64,000 nucleotides of DNA, taken from positions 95,816,809 through 95,880,808 of the forward strand of contig CM055816.1 of the NCBI GenBank assembly GCA_029582265.1, written 5' to 3'. Source of the stretch: Zoroaster sp. YZ-2022 (lineage: Eukaryota > Echinodermata > Asteroidea > Forcipulatida > Zoroasteridae). Numbering within the stretch: position 1 is the first letter of the stretch; the number at the start of each line of letters is the position of its first letter. The translations under genes and the position numbers were made by a program. Of the stretch, positions 1 to 12,045 are shown piece by piece. The notes below the pieces were generated by a model that had not been told where the DNA came from, ran no database searches, and worked only from the letters and a program-made list of their open reading frames with translations.

Positions 1-269
1 CACAAAACTCCCTTACAAAAAAACCAGAAATTCTAAAGTTGTAAACAGAGAGTCACCCAACTGAAAATCACAAATTGGGAGACAGCTCAGTAAAGACAGA
101 AACAACACATACATTGGTATAAAAAAATAAATGGAAATTTGCATTAGCATGGCAAAGTTGTCATGAGCATGCTCAAACACCCGCAAACTGACAAGGAAAG
201 TCAACACTAATTATGCTGTTGTAAATTGTGTTTCAATGAAATTTTCTTTTAAACTTCAACCTCGTACAG

Positions 270-1564
270 GTCACTCCAAATGAAGCGATCCAGCTGACCG
301 ATAGCGAATTTGCACTACTTGGAGTTACCAAGGTTGGTGATAGAGTAAGATTGAAGGCAAAATGCAGGGAGAAAATTGACAGTAAGTAATTTTTTTTTCT
401 ACTTTAAAATGACACAATACATATAAGTAACTTGCATGATCTCTAAAACTATGAAGAAATAATAATATTTTGGCTCTTTTAGTTTTTTTTTTACTTTTCA
501 AAAAAATGTAATATGTACTATTCTGAAATATTCATATAAACAAATTCATTGTGATTTACTACATTATAATTTTTTTTTTAAATTAATAATTTGTGGCCAA
601 ATTAAAGAAAACATAAATGAGATGCAGTATAGATAGAGGACACAGCAGTGATAATTGATGTTAAAATAGTCTGGCTCTTGCCTCTAATAGCCACTGACCA
701 GGTCACCACCACTGCCTGATGATATGCCATTGATGCATACACTGCACACAAAAAGGTTTCGTCCCCTTTGGACAAGAGCACATATTATTTTACATAAGAA
801 CTTAAATGAAGAATGTAACTCCAAGTAGTGCAAATTCGCTATTGGTCAGCTGGATCGCTTCATTTGGAGTGACCTGTAGTGTAAGAAACTTTTTGTGCAC
901 AGTGTACAGTGAATGGCTGTATCATAAAAGCAAACATGCCCAGTACAGGGTCCACTGTCTTAACCACCAACATGACTGTTATGCCTTGGTAATGATATGC
1001 TCATGGTCACTTAGAACCACCCTAGATGACCTCTGACCTAACCTATAGCCAAGGTTGCCTGCAACCCCACTCCTCCACATTCCACAAGTTATGACTCATG
1101 CATGACCACACTCAGGCAGGTATATATAATGTTTCACCTCTGCAGATCAAACAAGGTTTCTACCTGTAGTGGCGAAGCTCCGAAACACGGTCAAATGCAA
1201 GCGCCTTGGGAAGACAAAGATTGAGTCATTGAGGATTCATACAGGTTGGAAGCACAAAGACAGCGACAAAGACAAATATAGGCTGGTAGGAGCTGCAAAA
1301 GGGGGTGGTTCAATGACCCTAGATATACAGAAAGATGACACAAGAAAATCTGTACTTCAGCAGTTTTGTGAGCTGTACTTCCCAAATGGTGTGAACAAGG
1401 CAACTGACCTGTATCTAAGGGATTTGACATCGGACATAGCAACCTTCAGTGGAGAAGAGGTGCCACACAAAATAAATCGCAAGCCATTTTGTATGGGCGA
1501 CTACTTTGAGCATGTCAAAACCCACCCAGTGCGATTGTACCTGCATACTGCTTTGAAGGATGAG
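270..1564 (+). CDS. HECT/SAM-type E3-like gene, 5' visible exons
   Basis: Two exons are supported: 270-381 and 1146-1564. The first follows a CAG acceptor, reads VTPNEAIQLTDSEF then LGVTKVGDRVRLK, and ends at a GTAAGT donor; the LT..E...LGV...GDR..L pattern is the C-terminal half of a SAM-like domain. It ends in phase 1 and joins the 1146 exon (TGCAG acceptor) to make an Asn codon. The second exon has a GWKH...AKGGGSMTLDI...LYFPNG core, recurrent in G2E3-like HECT genes of fishes and invertebrates. The likely donor at 1565 (GTATTT) is weak but phase 0, matching the exon at 14875; without splicing the frame stops at 1573. The gene continues upstream of the window. Family assignment is from remembered motif similarity. 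Confidence 0.66.
815..878 (-). repeat. inverted copy of the upstream exon and its splice acceptor
   Basis: This stretch is the reverse complement of 265-328 over 64 bases with one mismatch seen by eye. The source covers the last intronic bases, the AG acceptor and the first ~59 coding bases of the 270-381 exon. Because it includes intron sequence, the copy came from DNA and not from spliced RNA. It lies in the next intron of the same gene, 486 bases from the source, so the pre-mRNA could form a 64-bp hairpin. Confidence 0.9.
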
Positions 1565-1697
1565 GTATTTTGAGAATAAACCATCGGTTAAAATTAAAAG
1601 AGATTTGGTTAAATGTACTTTTACCCAAGCTTTCACCCTTTTCTAAATTTGTGGTTTCTGTAGCCTGTTTCACCACATTTCCATAGAGTTTTATGTG

Positions 1698-2066
1698 TGT
1701 GACAGTTGTAAAAAATACCCCCCCTTAATTTTTGCTTTAGTATTGCTATCGAGTATCGATATCCTTTTCAATATTCATTAGTTATGTAGCCATATCCTAT
1801 TTTGCATTATTCATGTATTTATTCATGTATCACTCAAGCGTGCATACATTTCTTTTGTTATTTAAAATGTTTGTGGAGCGCCCTCAACGTTGTAATTTAA
1901 ATTTCGCGCGCTCGCCACGTCTTTCTGTTAGTCGGCGAAGACCACTAAACATCTATTTTTTGTACTCCGCCATCTTACAGATCTTACAGGAATAAATCAG
2001 GACCTGCCGTAACCTCAGAATCAAACAGTGACTTGCCGATCCCCCCAAATTATTAAAAGTGTCACA
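1698..2066 (+). repeat. 5' LTR of gypsy element
   Basis: 369 bp, with inverted ends TGTGACA/TGTCACA. It differs from the 3' copy by two substitutions noticed by eye and by the length of a C run (7 versus 11), which implies a recent insertion. Two AATAAA-like words lie near its 3' part. Confidence 0.95.
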
Positions 2067-2068
2067 AA

Positions 2069-2084
2069 TGGTGGAAGATCCGGG
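2069..2084 (+). promoter_or_regulatory. candidate primer-binding site
   Basis: Two bases after the 5' LTR the sequence is TGGTGGAAGATCCGGG. It starts with TGG, complementary to the CCA end of a tRNA, followed by bases that fit a T-stem/acceptor strand. The tRNA species was not assigned. The leader from here to gag (about 1.1 kb) has only short frames; a GTAAGT at about 2646 and a TACAG near 2766 could mark an intron. Confidence 0.55.
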
Positions 2085-3178
2085 TATCTGAGGAACAACA
2101 ACGGCAGAAGCACCCTACCTGGTGCTGTTGACATCGGAACGGCTGAGGTCACCATTATACCGTCAGCCCCCTTCGCCCCTTCAACGGACTGCCACCTGCT
2201 GATCACTGTCTGGCCGTACCATCCCGCTTGTTCACTGAGTGGATGTTACATGCATCTTGCCTGATTCCGGAAGAATCATCACGTCTGCTACCTGATCGAC
2301 TGGCATCGTTGTCCGGATCCGATCGTGACCAGCCTTGTCACGGTAACGAAGTTATTACCCGACTCGTCGACAGTCCCGTTCACCGGCTGAGTGTATCATT
2401 GGCAGACTACAAGTGCACACCATCGAATAACAACTCTTGCATCTTGTATCCCCGGGCTGCTTGCGTTCGTGGACTCATAATTGTCGGGATTTCCCGAATT
2501 TCAACACGGAGAACTCTTCAAAACCCCTGTTGACGTGCATGCCACGGTGATAAAGCAACCTCACACCAACCACCACAGATCACCAGTCAAGCACGGAACA
2601 CCGATCAAGGCAGACCAAAATCACCCACCAAAGTTCACAAGACTTGTAAGTTGTAATAGCTCAGCATACGAGCTTAGCATTGTTCTAAACAAAAGAACTT
2701 CTGCTTGCTCAGTCGACTGTTGGTGCATTAGGTGTTTCTTTGTATTACATTGTGTGTCAATTACAGGTGCACAGCCCAAATGTGCAATCACACTGCAATT
2801 ACTCTTTTCAAGTTCTTGAGAAGTACGTCCAGTATTTTAAATTCTAATCAAGCTCGTACTGGATTTGTTTTGGAACCTTAAGGTTTGAAACATTCATCTG
2901 TTATTCGGATAATTTGTTGGTTACGAATGACATTTGTTCTTTTTCATTGTAGTGAATTGAGCTAATCAGTATTTCGTATATACTTACCCTGGTTGTGTTG
3001 TGATAATTTTGTGATAATTCAGCAGATTCATGTATTGTATTGCTTTGTTGTTGATATCTGCCTGTATTTTTGTACAATTGACTAGATTTTCCCCCCAACT
3101 AACAACATAAGTCACTTGCTTGGGACCAATCAATGTTGTGTTCCCTCTAAATGTTGTGATCTGCCCCAAATCGTAAGC

Positions 3179-4549
3179 ATGGCCACCTCCGGAAGACTTC
3201 ACTCCGACGATGAAACCTTTCCGACACCACTCACAACTCTCGGCCACCCACCAACCCGCTCCACTCACCTGACTCGTACCTCTCCATCTGCACATACACT
3301 CACCCCCCAGAGACCTCAAACTGAGCGTCAAAGCCGACCACAGCGGGCAACCCCTACTGCCCATGAGATGCCAACGATACCAAATTTTCAGCCAGTAGCA
3401 CAGCAGTTTCTCGCGGAACTGAATGATATTGAGCGAAGAATGTCCCAGAGCCTGCCACAACATGGACCGCTAATACCAACACCACTCCAACATAGGACAA
3501 CCCCTTCTGTTTATAGTACGACTGGACTAGCACCACCCAGACGTTCAACATCGTCAAGCTACCAACATCTTCCGTCTCGGAGTAGTCAACCTGAATCTCC
3601 TTCACCACACCTTCACCTCTTGCCATCGCACCAAGTGAAAAGTGTACCGGTATTCACAGGACGTGAGGGCTCAACCATATGCATTGAGGACTGGGCGAGA
3701 GATACAAAATATCTAATCCAGACTACATCCATACCCGTCGATTTGCAGTTCTCTACCATAGTACGATACCTTGGAGGGGCTGCAAGAAAGCTGGTACTGA
3801 ATCTGCCACCTCAACAACAAACTCCAAAACACACTTTCACCGAGTTAAAGGCACAGTTTGGAGAGATCTTACTGACAGGCGACCCGCTGGCTGACTTTTA
3901 TGAACGCGTCAGATTGCCGAATGAATCCCCTACAATATACACCGTGGAGCTAGAAGCAACTCTCCGCTCTGTAGAGGAAAGAGTGGAAACTGGTCCCCTA
4001 CATAACAGAAATAGTATGCTTACACAACAATTTATGAGAGGTGTAAGGGATGAAAAGGTGACGCAGCGACTAGCTCCAATGAGACCCAGAGACATGACTT
4101 TTCATGAGCTTCAAGTAGAACTACGACAACTAGAGCGAGAGTCTAAAATGGCAGCAGCACTTAAGTCGACAACCAAAGTACAGTACCAACGACCATACCA
4201 ACAGCAACAACAGCCGCCCAAACCTCCCCAACAACAAATGCCCCAAACAGCGTTGCCCAATAACCAGTCTAACATAAAAAACCAGGAGCCAGACAGCATC
4301 ATGCTCCAAGATCTCTTTCAGAAGATAGAACAGTTGACACTACAGGTAGAGAAACTGAGTACGAACCATTCCCTACAAAGCAAGAGACAGACGAAAAGCC
4401 AGTATCCGTCCAGCCAAGGTGTCTTCATCTGCCACAAATGTGGGCAAGAAGGACACATCGCAAGGGGCTGCAGAAATGTGCCGTTAAACTCCCAGGGTCC
4501 ACGGCTACAGGGCAAGCCGCTGGAGCACCCACACAACGTAGCCCAGTAG
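3179..4549 (+). CDS. gag: gypsy Gag
   Basis: The open frame begins at 3116, but the ATG at 3179 (context AGCATGGCC) is the better start and gives about 456 residues. The N-terminal third is Pro/Ser/Thr-rich and low in complexity. The middle has a capsid-like segment (FTGREGS...WARDTKYLIQ, then FYERVRLPNESP). A Gln-rich stretch follows, then a heptad-like segment (LFQKIEQLTLQVEKL). A CCHC zinc knuckle, CHKCGQEGHIARGC, lies near the C-terminus. It forms the particle and binds RNA in this element class. The last 60 bases overlap pol in the -1 frame after the GTTAAAC site at 4483. Confidence 0.88.
   Translation: MATSGRLHSDDETFPTPLTTLGHPPTRSTHLTRTSPSAHTLTPQRPQTERQSRPQRATPTAHEMPTIPNFQPVAQQFLAELNDIERRMSQSLPQHGPLIPTPLQHRTTPSVYSTTGLAPPRRSTSSSYQHLPSRSSQPESPSPHLHLLPSHQVKSVPVFTGREGSTICIEDWARDTKYLIQTTSIPVDLQFSTIVRYLGGAARKLVLNLPPQQQTPKHTFTELKAQFGEILLTGDPLADFYERVRLPNESPTIYTVELEATLRSVEERVETGPLHNRNSMLTQQFMRGVRDEKVTQRLAPMRPRDMTFHELQVELRQLERESKMAAALKSTTKVQYQRPYQQQQQPPKPPQQQMPQTALPNNQSNIKNQEPDSIMLQDLFQKIEQLTLQVEKLSTNHSLQSKRQTKSQYPSSQGVFICHKCGQEGHIARGCRNVPLNSQGPRLQGKPLEHPHNVAQ
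4483..4489 (+). promoter_or_regulatory. -1 ribosomal frameshift heptamer GTTAAAC
   Basis: In the gag frame this reads ..G TTA AAC, the X XXY YYZ register required for tandem -1 slippage; GUUAAAC is an accepted arterivirus-type slippery site. Pol is open in the -1 frame from here and has no other well-placed start. A downstream stimulatory structure was not resolved by eye. Confidence 0.65.
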
Positions 4550-7500
4550 TTTACAACAAATCGGGTCTGCAGTCTGCAGTGGTCCACGACGAGGGAACTA
4601 AACCAGAGTACCAACGCCTCATCGGCCCAAACAACGAGGATCATGTGGAAGTAAATGGCGAAATGTATAAAGCTTTAATAGACTCAGGTTCGCAGATAAC
4701 ATCGATTACAGAGGACATGTGGAAAACAAATCCGAAACTCCAAGACAGGAAGTTGACAGCCGTAGATGTCTCTATCGAAGGAGCCGGAGGTCAGACAGTC
4801 CCGCACTTGGGTGTTATACCTATCTCTTTGAGGATACTCGATGTTCTGTACAGTGATGTACCAGCCTTTGTAGTGCAAGCAGATAGCTACAGGAAACAAG
4901 TACCTGTGTTGATAGGCACCAACGTCATTCAGGCTTCCAAAAGAGACCAACAGATAGCAAAGGGACAACACTTCATGCAGCAGGTCAAAGCAGAAAACAG
5001 ATCATGGCATACGGCGTACACAAATGTAGCAGTATCAGACCTGGGTGATCAGCACGGAAATATTGGGTATGCCAAGTATGTTGGTCGATTCCCTAGAATA
5101 ATTCCATCCGGTGCAGAAGACGACATTATCTGTGAAGCTCCAAGAAGCCCCGGTAACCAGCCATATACAGCCGTGATAGAAAGCTTTCCACACAGCCAAT
5201 CATGCCTGAAGGTTGGATCTATCATTGCGGACATTGGTCCCAATCGGAGAGTTCCAGTACGACTTTGCAATTTGTCAGCAAAACCTATCACCATCACACG
5301 AAATTGCAAACTTGCTCGATTGTCTTCTGTCCTTCGTACTGCACCGCCACAACTAAACCTTCAGGGGACAACTACTGAATTTTCGCCCTCAGATGACTCG
5401 ACAAGAGGGCGGGTTAGAAACATCACAATATCCGAAGATGCGGCAATACCCTCTCTCGACTTGTCGACGGCAAAATTGGAAACGGTCCAACAGAAGCAAC
5501 AACTTAGAGATCTTCGCAACAACTCAGATGTTTTTTCGTTGTCTCCCCTCGACTTCGGATGCACCTCTACCATAAAACACAACATTCCACTCGTAGACAA
5601 CCAGCCTTTTCGACTACCATATCGCAGAATCCCTCCTTCCCAATACCAGACAGTCAAGGATCATCTGAAGGGGATGGAAGACTCAAACGCAATACAGCGA
5701 AGTTGTAGCCCGTATGCTTCTCCTATAGTGGTTGCGTACAAGAAAGACGGCTCCATTCGACTTTGTATCGATTACCGACAACTGAATAGCAAGACCATCC
5801 GCGACGCCTACCCCCTGCCCCGCATTGAAGAAGCACTTGATGCCCTAGGCAAAGCAACCCTTTTTAGTACCCTCGACCTTACGTCAGGATACTGGCAAGT
5901 GGAGGTCGAAGAAGAAGACAAACCCAAAACGGCATTTACAACTCCAATGGGGTTATTCGAATGTAATCGAATGCCATTCGGGCTACAAAACGCCCCTGCT
6001 ACATTCCAACGGCTGATGATGACTTGTCTCGGGGACTTGAACTACTCCACGTGTCTCCTGTACCTAGACGACATCATTATATTTTCCTCTACCTTCGACG
6101 AACATCTCGATCGCCTAGAGAAAGTCTTGTTGTGCCTCCGTCAGCATGGCCTGAAACTGAAGCCATCGAAGTGCAAACTACTTCAAGAGGAAGTCAAGTA
6201 CTTGGGACACGTTGTATCAGGCAGAGGCATAGCAACAGATCCAGACAAGACATCTCAGGTGAAAGACTGGCCGACACCGACGAATCGGAAAGAAGTTCTA
6301 CGATTCTTGGGGTTTACTGGCTATTATCGTCGCTTCATAAAAGGGTACTCCAACATAGTTTCGCCGTTATACAAGCTCACGTCTGGAGACCCCAGGAGGA
6401 AGAAGAAAGGGAAAAGAAAACGTCTTCCTGCATCCCAACCTTTCATCTGGACAGACGAATGCACCAAAGCCGTGGCTGTACTGAAAGAGTACATGACATC
6501 TCCACCAATCCTAGCGTATGCAGACTATAACCTGCCTTTTCTCCTTCAAACAGACGCATCCGGTACTGGTCTGGGAGCGGTTTTGAGTCAAATCCAACAT
6601 GGAACCGAGAGAGTGATTGCATACGTCAGCAGAGGGCTCAACCCAGCCGAGTCGAGGTATCCGGCCCACAAGCTGGAATTTCTCGCATTGAAATGGGCTG
6701 TCACAGATAAACTCCGTGAGTACCTCATCGGTAACCATTTCACTGTTCTCACTGACAACAATCCACTAGTCTACGTCACATCAAGCGCTAAACTCGATGC
6801 AACCGGTCAGCGATGGGTAGCGGCACTGTCGCAATTTGACTTTTCCATCAAATATAAACCTGGAAAAAACAACCAAGCCGCAGATGCTCTCTCCAGAAAG
6901 AATGAATCAGATGTCTCGAGAGCCACATTTTCGTTCCAGAAAGAAGCAACGACTATCTCACCTGATGTCATACAAGCTGTCTGTAATGGCCATCCTCCCA
7001 TCTATCAGCCGTTCCTCGAACCTACAGTGGCGCAATGTCAAATTACCACCAGATACCAAGCAGGCCTTCCTCAAGTTAAACAGGTAGATACATATGAGCT
7101 TCCAAGCATCTCACCGAAAGACATGGCCCTATCTCAGCGCGATGACCCTCATATCTCCAGAATAATACGGTATGTTGAGATGGATAGAAGACCAACTCGC
7201 CAAGAAAAGCAAAGAGAATCATCTGAATCTCTGACCTATTTACGGCAATTTGAGAAACTGCAGATTAGGGACAACTTGCTTTATCGCAAGAGGAAGACAC
7301 CAGACGGAACGGCCAATTACCAACTCGTCCTCCCGAAACAGTTCCGAGCTACTGCCATGACCGGACTGCATGATGATTTGGGTCACCTGGGGTACGACAG
7401 GACTATAGATCTGGTAAGAAGTCGCTTCTTTTGGCCCAAGATGGCCGAAGACGTCAAACAATGGTGCGAAACTTGCAAACGATGTTGCCTACGCAAAACA

Positions 7501-8082
7501 CCAGTAACAAAAACACGCGTACCGCTAATCAATATCTCTACCAGCGAGCCATTGGAGCTGATCTGCATCGATTTCTTGAAGCTAGAACAGTCCAAGGGTG
7601 GTCACGAAAACATACTCGTTATTACAGATCACTACACGAAGTATGCCCAAGCCTTTCCGACACGTGATCAAAAAGCAGAGACGGTCGCAAAAATCTTGTG
7701 GGAGCAGTTTATACAACACTACGGCTTTCCAGTACGCATCCATGCAGATCAAGGTAGGAACTTCGAGAGTCACCTCATAGGTGAACTTTGCAAAGCAACT
7801 GGAATAAAGAAAAGTAGAACCACGCCCTACCACCCTCAAGGTAATGGTTTAACGGAGCGGTTCAACCACACACTTCTGAATATGCTAGGCACATTAGACA
7901 CAGAACGAAAGACAGAATGGAGGAAGTACGTCGGACCCATGGCGCACGCGTATAATGCAACGCGCCATGATTCCACTGGTTATGCACCGTACTTTCTCAT
8001 GTTTGGGCGTCACCCAAATCTGCCCATCGATCTGATGTTCAACCTCCAGAGGAACACCGACGAAGCTCCCGCATACGAATAA
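4490..8082 (+). CDS. pol: gypsy Pol (protease, RT, RNase H, integrase), truncated by a stop
   Basis: Expressed by -1 frameshift from gag. Domains in order: retropepsin with ALIDSGSQ (DSG at 4681); reverse transcriptase with TLDLTSGYWQVEVE, the PFGLQNAPATFQ box and catalytic YLDD at 6061; RNase H with QTDASGTGLGAVLSQ and LTDNNPLVYV; integrase with a zinc region (HDDLGHLGY...CETCKRC) and a D-D-E core (CIDF, HADQGRNF, LTERFNHTL). The frame ends at TAA 8080-8082, just after FGRHPNLPIDLM and before the expected integrase C-terminal region. The same frame continues open for 235 codons afterwards, so this is a nonsense change, not the natural end. Confidence 0.93.
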
Positions 8083-8744
8083 TTCGTTGAAAAGCACCTG
8101 GAAAGATTGAGATTCGCCTATAAAGCAGCTAATGAGCATACCGACAAAGCCAAGTCAAAGCAAAAACGTTTGTACGACAGAGGAACGAGAGAGGCCCCCC
8201 TTCATCCAGGTGATAGAGTGCTCGTACAGCATAAACACATCGTGGGTACACAGAAGCTCACAGATAGATGGGAACCTCACCCGTATGTTATAACCTCCAA
8301 AACACCTGGCCTTCCTGTCTACACGGTATGCTGCCTTGAAGATGGAAGAGAAAGAACTCTTCATCGTAATCTGCTCACCCCATGCATGTTCTTCCCCATC
8401 GACCAGGACAGTACTGGAAGCAAAGAGACCAAGCAGCCGGTCATTATAGAGGAGATATCTAAGCCAGGCACTGAAGAGAAATCCAAAGACAACAAAGGTA
8501 TGGATGAGGACCAGCTAAACTGCGAAACAAGCGACGAAGAAGTTGACATAGTCTTCATTCCGGCGATAGTTGATCAGCATTTACCATCTCCCGCCATGGA
8601 TACCAGTGAGACAGAAGCACCAAGCACAGAACCCCCTGAAACAAACGAAATGAATGGTACACAAGACTCCTCGTCAGAAAGTCTACAAAATGTCCCACAG
8701 TCATCACCAGAGGTCGACGACAGTTCTCCTTCCACCAGTCGAGA
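8083..8744 (+). pseudogene. gypsy integrase C-terminal region, severed by the stop
   Basis: In the same frame as pol, reading VEKHLERLRFAYKAANEHT, then HPGDRVLV, RWEPHPYVI and LHRNLLTPC: the post-core linker and GPY/F-like C-terminal region of gypsy integrases. An acidic Ser/Thr/Glu-rich tail follows up to SSPSTSR, where a DNA element interrupts it. The open frame runs on artificially into the insertion and ends at 8787. Confidence 0.85.
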
Positions 8745-8756
8745 ACCCTTACCAAA

Positions 8757-9060
8757 ATTTCCAATTCATTTCCAATTGAATTTTTAAATTGGAACCAATT
8801 GGATATTTTCCCATTGGCAATTGGCACAAACCAATTGGAACCAATAGGAAATTAAATTTCCCAATTGGATATTTACCCATTGGACTTTTTGACTCAAATC
8901 CCAATTGAAATATTTTCCAATAGGAACCAATTGGACATTTGCCTCCATTTTCCAATTGGATTTTTCCCCCAATTTGACTACTTGCTTTTTGACAGTCCTA
9001 TATTCCCAATTGCAATTTTTTCCTGATGCGAACGAGTTGGACAATATATTTCCCAATTAG
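8757..9060. repeat. left subterminal array of CCAATTGG-type palindromes
   Basis: Over about 300 bases the sequence is dominated by CAATTGG, CCAATTGG and close variants (CCCATTGG, CCAATAGG), irregularly spaced at roughly 10-20 bases. Since CCAATTGG is its own reverse complement, each site presents a CCAAT box on both strands. Confidence 0.88.
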
Positions 9061-9157
9061 ATTCTTTCTATAGTCCCATTTCCAGGACTTTTTTCCCTTT
9101 TCTGCAACAGGACGGATGTTTCTACTTAACTACATTAATTTCTTTATTTGGGTTCTC

Positions 9158-9273
9158 TGTGATTAAAAAAGATGGGGGTCGATGGCATTCACAAATTTAC
9201 AAACACAGAACAAGCTGTGATTAAAAAAGATGGGGGTCGATGGCATTCACAAATTTACAAACACAGAACAAGA
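9158..9273 (+). repeat. 58-bp perfect tandem duplication
   Basis: TGTGATTAAAAAAGATGGGG and its continuation occur at 9158 and again at 9216 without visible differences. A separate diverged direct pair starts at about 10102 and 10922 (CCTGAAAGAA...GATGAACA.TCAGGAG). Confidence 0.9.
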
Positions 9274-11389
9274 AGTCATAAAGAAGTCATTAATTGAACT
9301 TCAAGGCATTTTTGTAAATGACAACACAACAAGTGACAACACAACAAGTGCATAAATATTGTAGAAGCAAATTGAATACAACCCTTACATGGTATTACAT
9401 GGAAAAGCACAATGACTCCATTTTTATCTTTAATTGTTTTCGATCTGCTGATCAATAATGTTAATTTCTGGGAAAGTTTTCATGATGAAGGTAAGTAAGC
9501 AAACTGCCCTTTACTGCACAGAAATAATGTGACAGAGACTCAGGGGCGGGGGTTGATCATTGTCATTTCTGCTGGTTCTACGTCTGGGACACTCCTTCGA
9601 GGAAGGTCCAAGGTGTCTGTTAGTTACATCTCCAGCCCTATATTCTTCAATTGTCCTACACCTCGTCACTGTTCACATGGTTCAGTACCTTCTGCAAGTC
9701 AGTTGCGACCATTTGTTTTCTCTGCTGTCTCTCCTGTCCCCACTCCTATGTGATGGATACATGGTGAGACCATTATGTCGTGCTCAAAGACCATATTCAA
9801 GTCTCTCATGTCGTCTGGTAGATATAGCTGGATGATACTATTAATGTCTTCAACTGTATCCTACGTGCTCACTGATGGTTCACCCTCTGGCTACATGTCC
9901 TGCCTTCTTATCCCCTCAGCTGATGTCGGTAATACTGGCTCATCTTCTGCATGGTTCCACTTCCATTGTACTCTGGTGGGCTGAGGGTACTCATCACAGT
10001 GTAGGGGCGTAATTGTATGTCATCTGGTTGGACAGGAACACTCAGTCTGACTGCCAAATAACTGCAGTTACATGGGGTACATTAATGATTCAATGGATGA
10101 CCCTGAAAGAATAAAAGATGAACAGTCAGGAGTTGAATAAGATAACTTCTCAGATCTTTATTCTTAATGGTGGTGACGGAACATCACATGGAATATACAA
10201 TCAATCTTGATAAAAAACAATTGAAATGACATTCTAGGAAACCTAAACTGTAAATTAAAAACCATTTAAAGGTAAATGCTAACTCTACTACATTTCATTC
10301 CTTTCAATCACAGATGCATGATTAACATACTTTTGTCATTGAAGTTCTTGTTCTCATAAAATAATGCAAACTCATAACTCTAATGTTTACTTCCACTCAA
10401 TGTACTTTGTACTTTAGTGCATTGCAAAACTACTGGACCATAAACATACTAGGGTATCAGAATCAAGGCTCTTTGTTCAGCATGGGGTCACTCATGTTCC
10501 CAGTATAAGCTGTACAGCCATAGCCAACACATGCACACACCATGAATACTAATGAGCCACACTGACCACATACATGTATACATGTAGTGAATGAATGGCT
10601 TATTGTTTCATGCCTGATACTCCAGCTATAGAGCTTAAAGTATACATGGAAACTGAATAATACTAATAAGCCTATATGTAAGCATGATGTAGGTAACAAA
10701 AAAACTTATTTTTACTAGATATAAAAGCACTATACATCAATGCTCCTAGATCTTCATAACAATAAGTATATACTGTATAAAGAAACTAAGGAATTGAAAC
10801 TTCCTTTTCTTCACATCTCCCATATACATTCTATAAAGCAATTCAAAGCAATAACAACTAAATTATTCCATATTAATTCAGTGGTATAAACTATCAAAGT
10901 TATGATAATGAAAGTAACATACCTGAAAGAAGAAATTAAAGATGAACAATCAGGAGATGAAAAAGAGAACTTCTCCAAGCTTTATTCTTACTAATTGTGG
11001 CATAAATCCATCCATGCTGGTGGTAACTGATCACATGGAATATAATGACCTTCATGCACAAAGATCCTGCACAAGGTGTTTATTTGGTCTTTGGGATATT
11101 CCATTGTCGGGAGAGGTCAGTGCAATTATAAGGGAATGGGTCTAAACAAAAATTATAAGGGGTGGTTAATATACAAAATTCTAAACAGGATGCCACTTTT
11201 ACTATGTACACGTATAGGCCTATGTAACATTTGTACAAAGCACAGGCATAAATCCGGGGAGGGGAGGGGGATAGGGGTGGGGGATGGGGATAGGGTGATG
11301 GATAGGGTGGGGGATGGGGGTAGGGGTGGGTTGATGTATACCCACACTTTTTGGCCCGGGGAGTCGGTGGTGTCCATAGGATATTTAAA

Positions 11390-12045
11390 CCAATTGATTC
11401 TTTAAAAACTCAATTGGTTTTCAACAACAATTCAATGAGACTGCAAAATGCCAATTAGTTCCAATAATCTTCAGTTGTGTAATTCCAACCACCTCCAATT
11501 GGAAAATATTTTTACTGCATTACCCATAGATTCCAATTCAACCCAACTGGTTTCCAACTGAAACTCCAATTGGACAACAAAACTTCTCCAATTGGAAAAA
11601 GATTTGTACATTTAAACCAATTGGTTCCAATAATCTTCAGTTGTGTAATTCCAACCACCTCCAATTGGAAAATATTTTTACTGCATTACCCATCGATTCC
11701 AATTCAACCCAACTGGTTTCCAACTGAAACTCCAATTGGAACAAAACTTCTCCAATTGGAAAAAGATTTGTACATTTAAACCAATTGGTTCCAATAATCT
11801 TCAGTTGTGTAATTCCAACCACCTCCAATTGGAAAATATTTTTACTGCATTACCCATAGATTCCAATTCAACCCAACTGGTTTCCAACTGAAACTCCAAT
11901 TGGACAACAAAACTTCTCCAATTGGAAACGTAAAGACACAAGTCAGTGATGATGAAGTCCAATTCAAACCTATTCATTCCAATTAAAACAAATTGGATCC
12001 AATTAAATTTTCCAATTGGAATGAATTGGAATGAATTGGTCATTT
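11390..12045. repeat. right subterminal array of CCAATTGG-type palindromes
   Basis: The mirror partner of the left array. The same palindromic words are embedded in three direct repeats of about 165 bp (starts 11459, 11625, 11789; the third is partial, to about 11930). The repeats share the core TAATCTTCAGTTGTG. The last 60 bases mirror the left terminus. Confidence 0.88.

Noticed and set aside
2021..2819. Small frames in the gypsy leader
   Set aside because: Short, overlapping on both strands and without motifs; the region is the expected leader between the primer site and gag.
8555..9056. Minus-strand frames rich in NWxLVPIGK
   Set aside because: They are translations of the CCAATTGG array, not a protein.
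11076..11405. Gly/Asp-rich frame
   Set aside because: It comes from a GGGGATAGGGT-like low-complexity tract.
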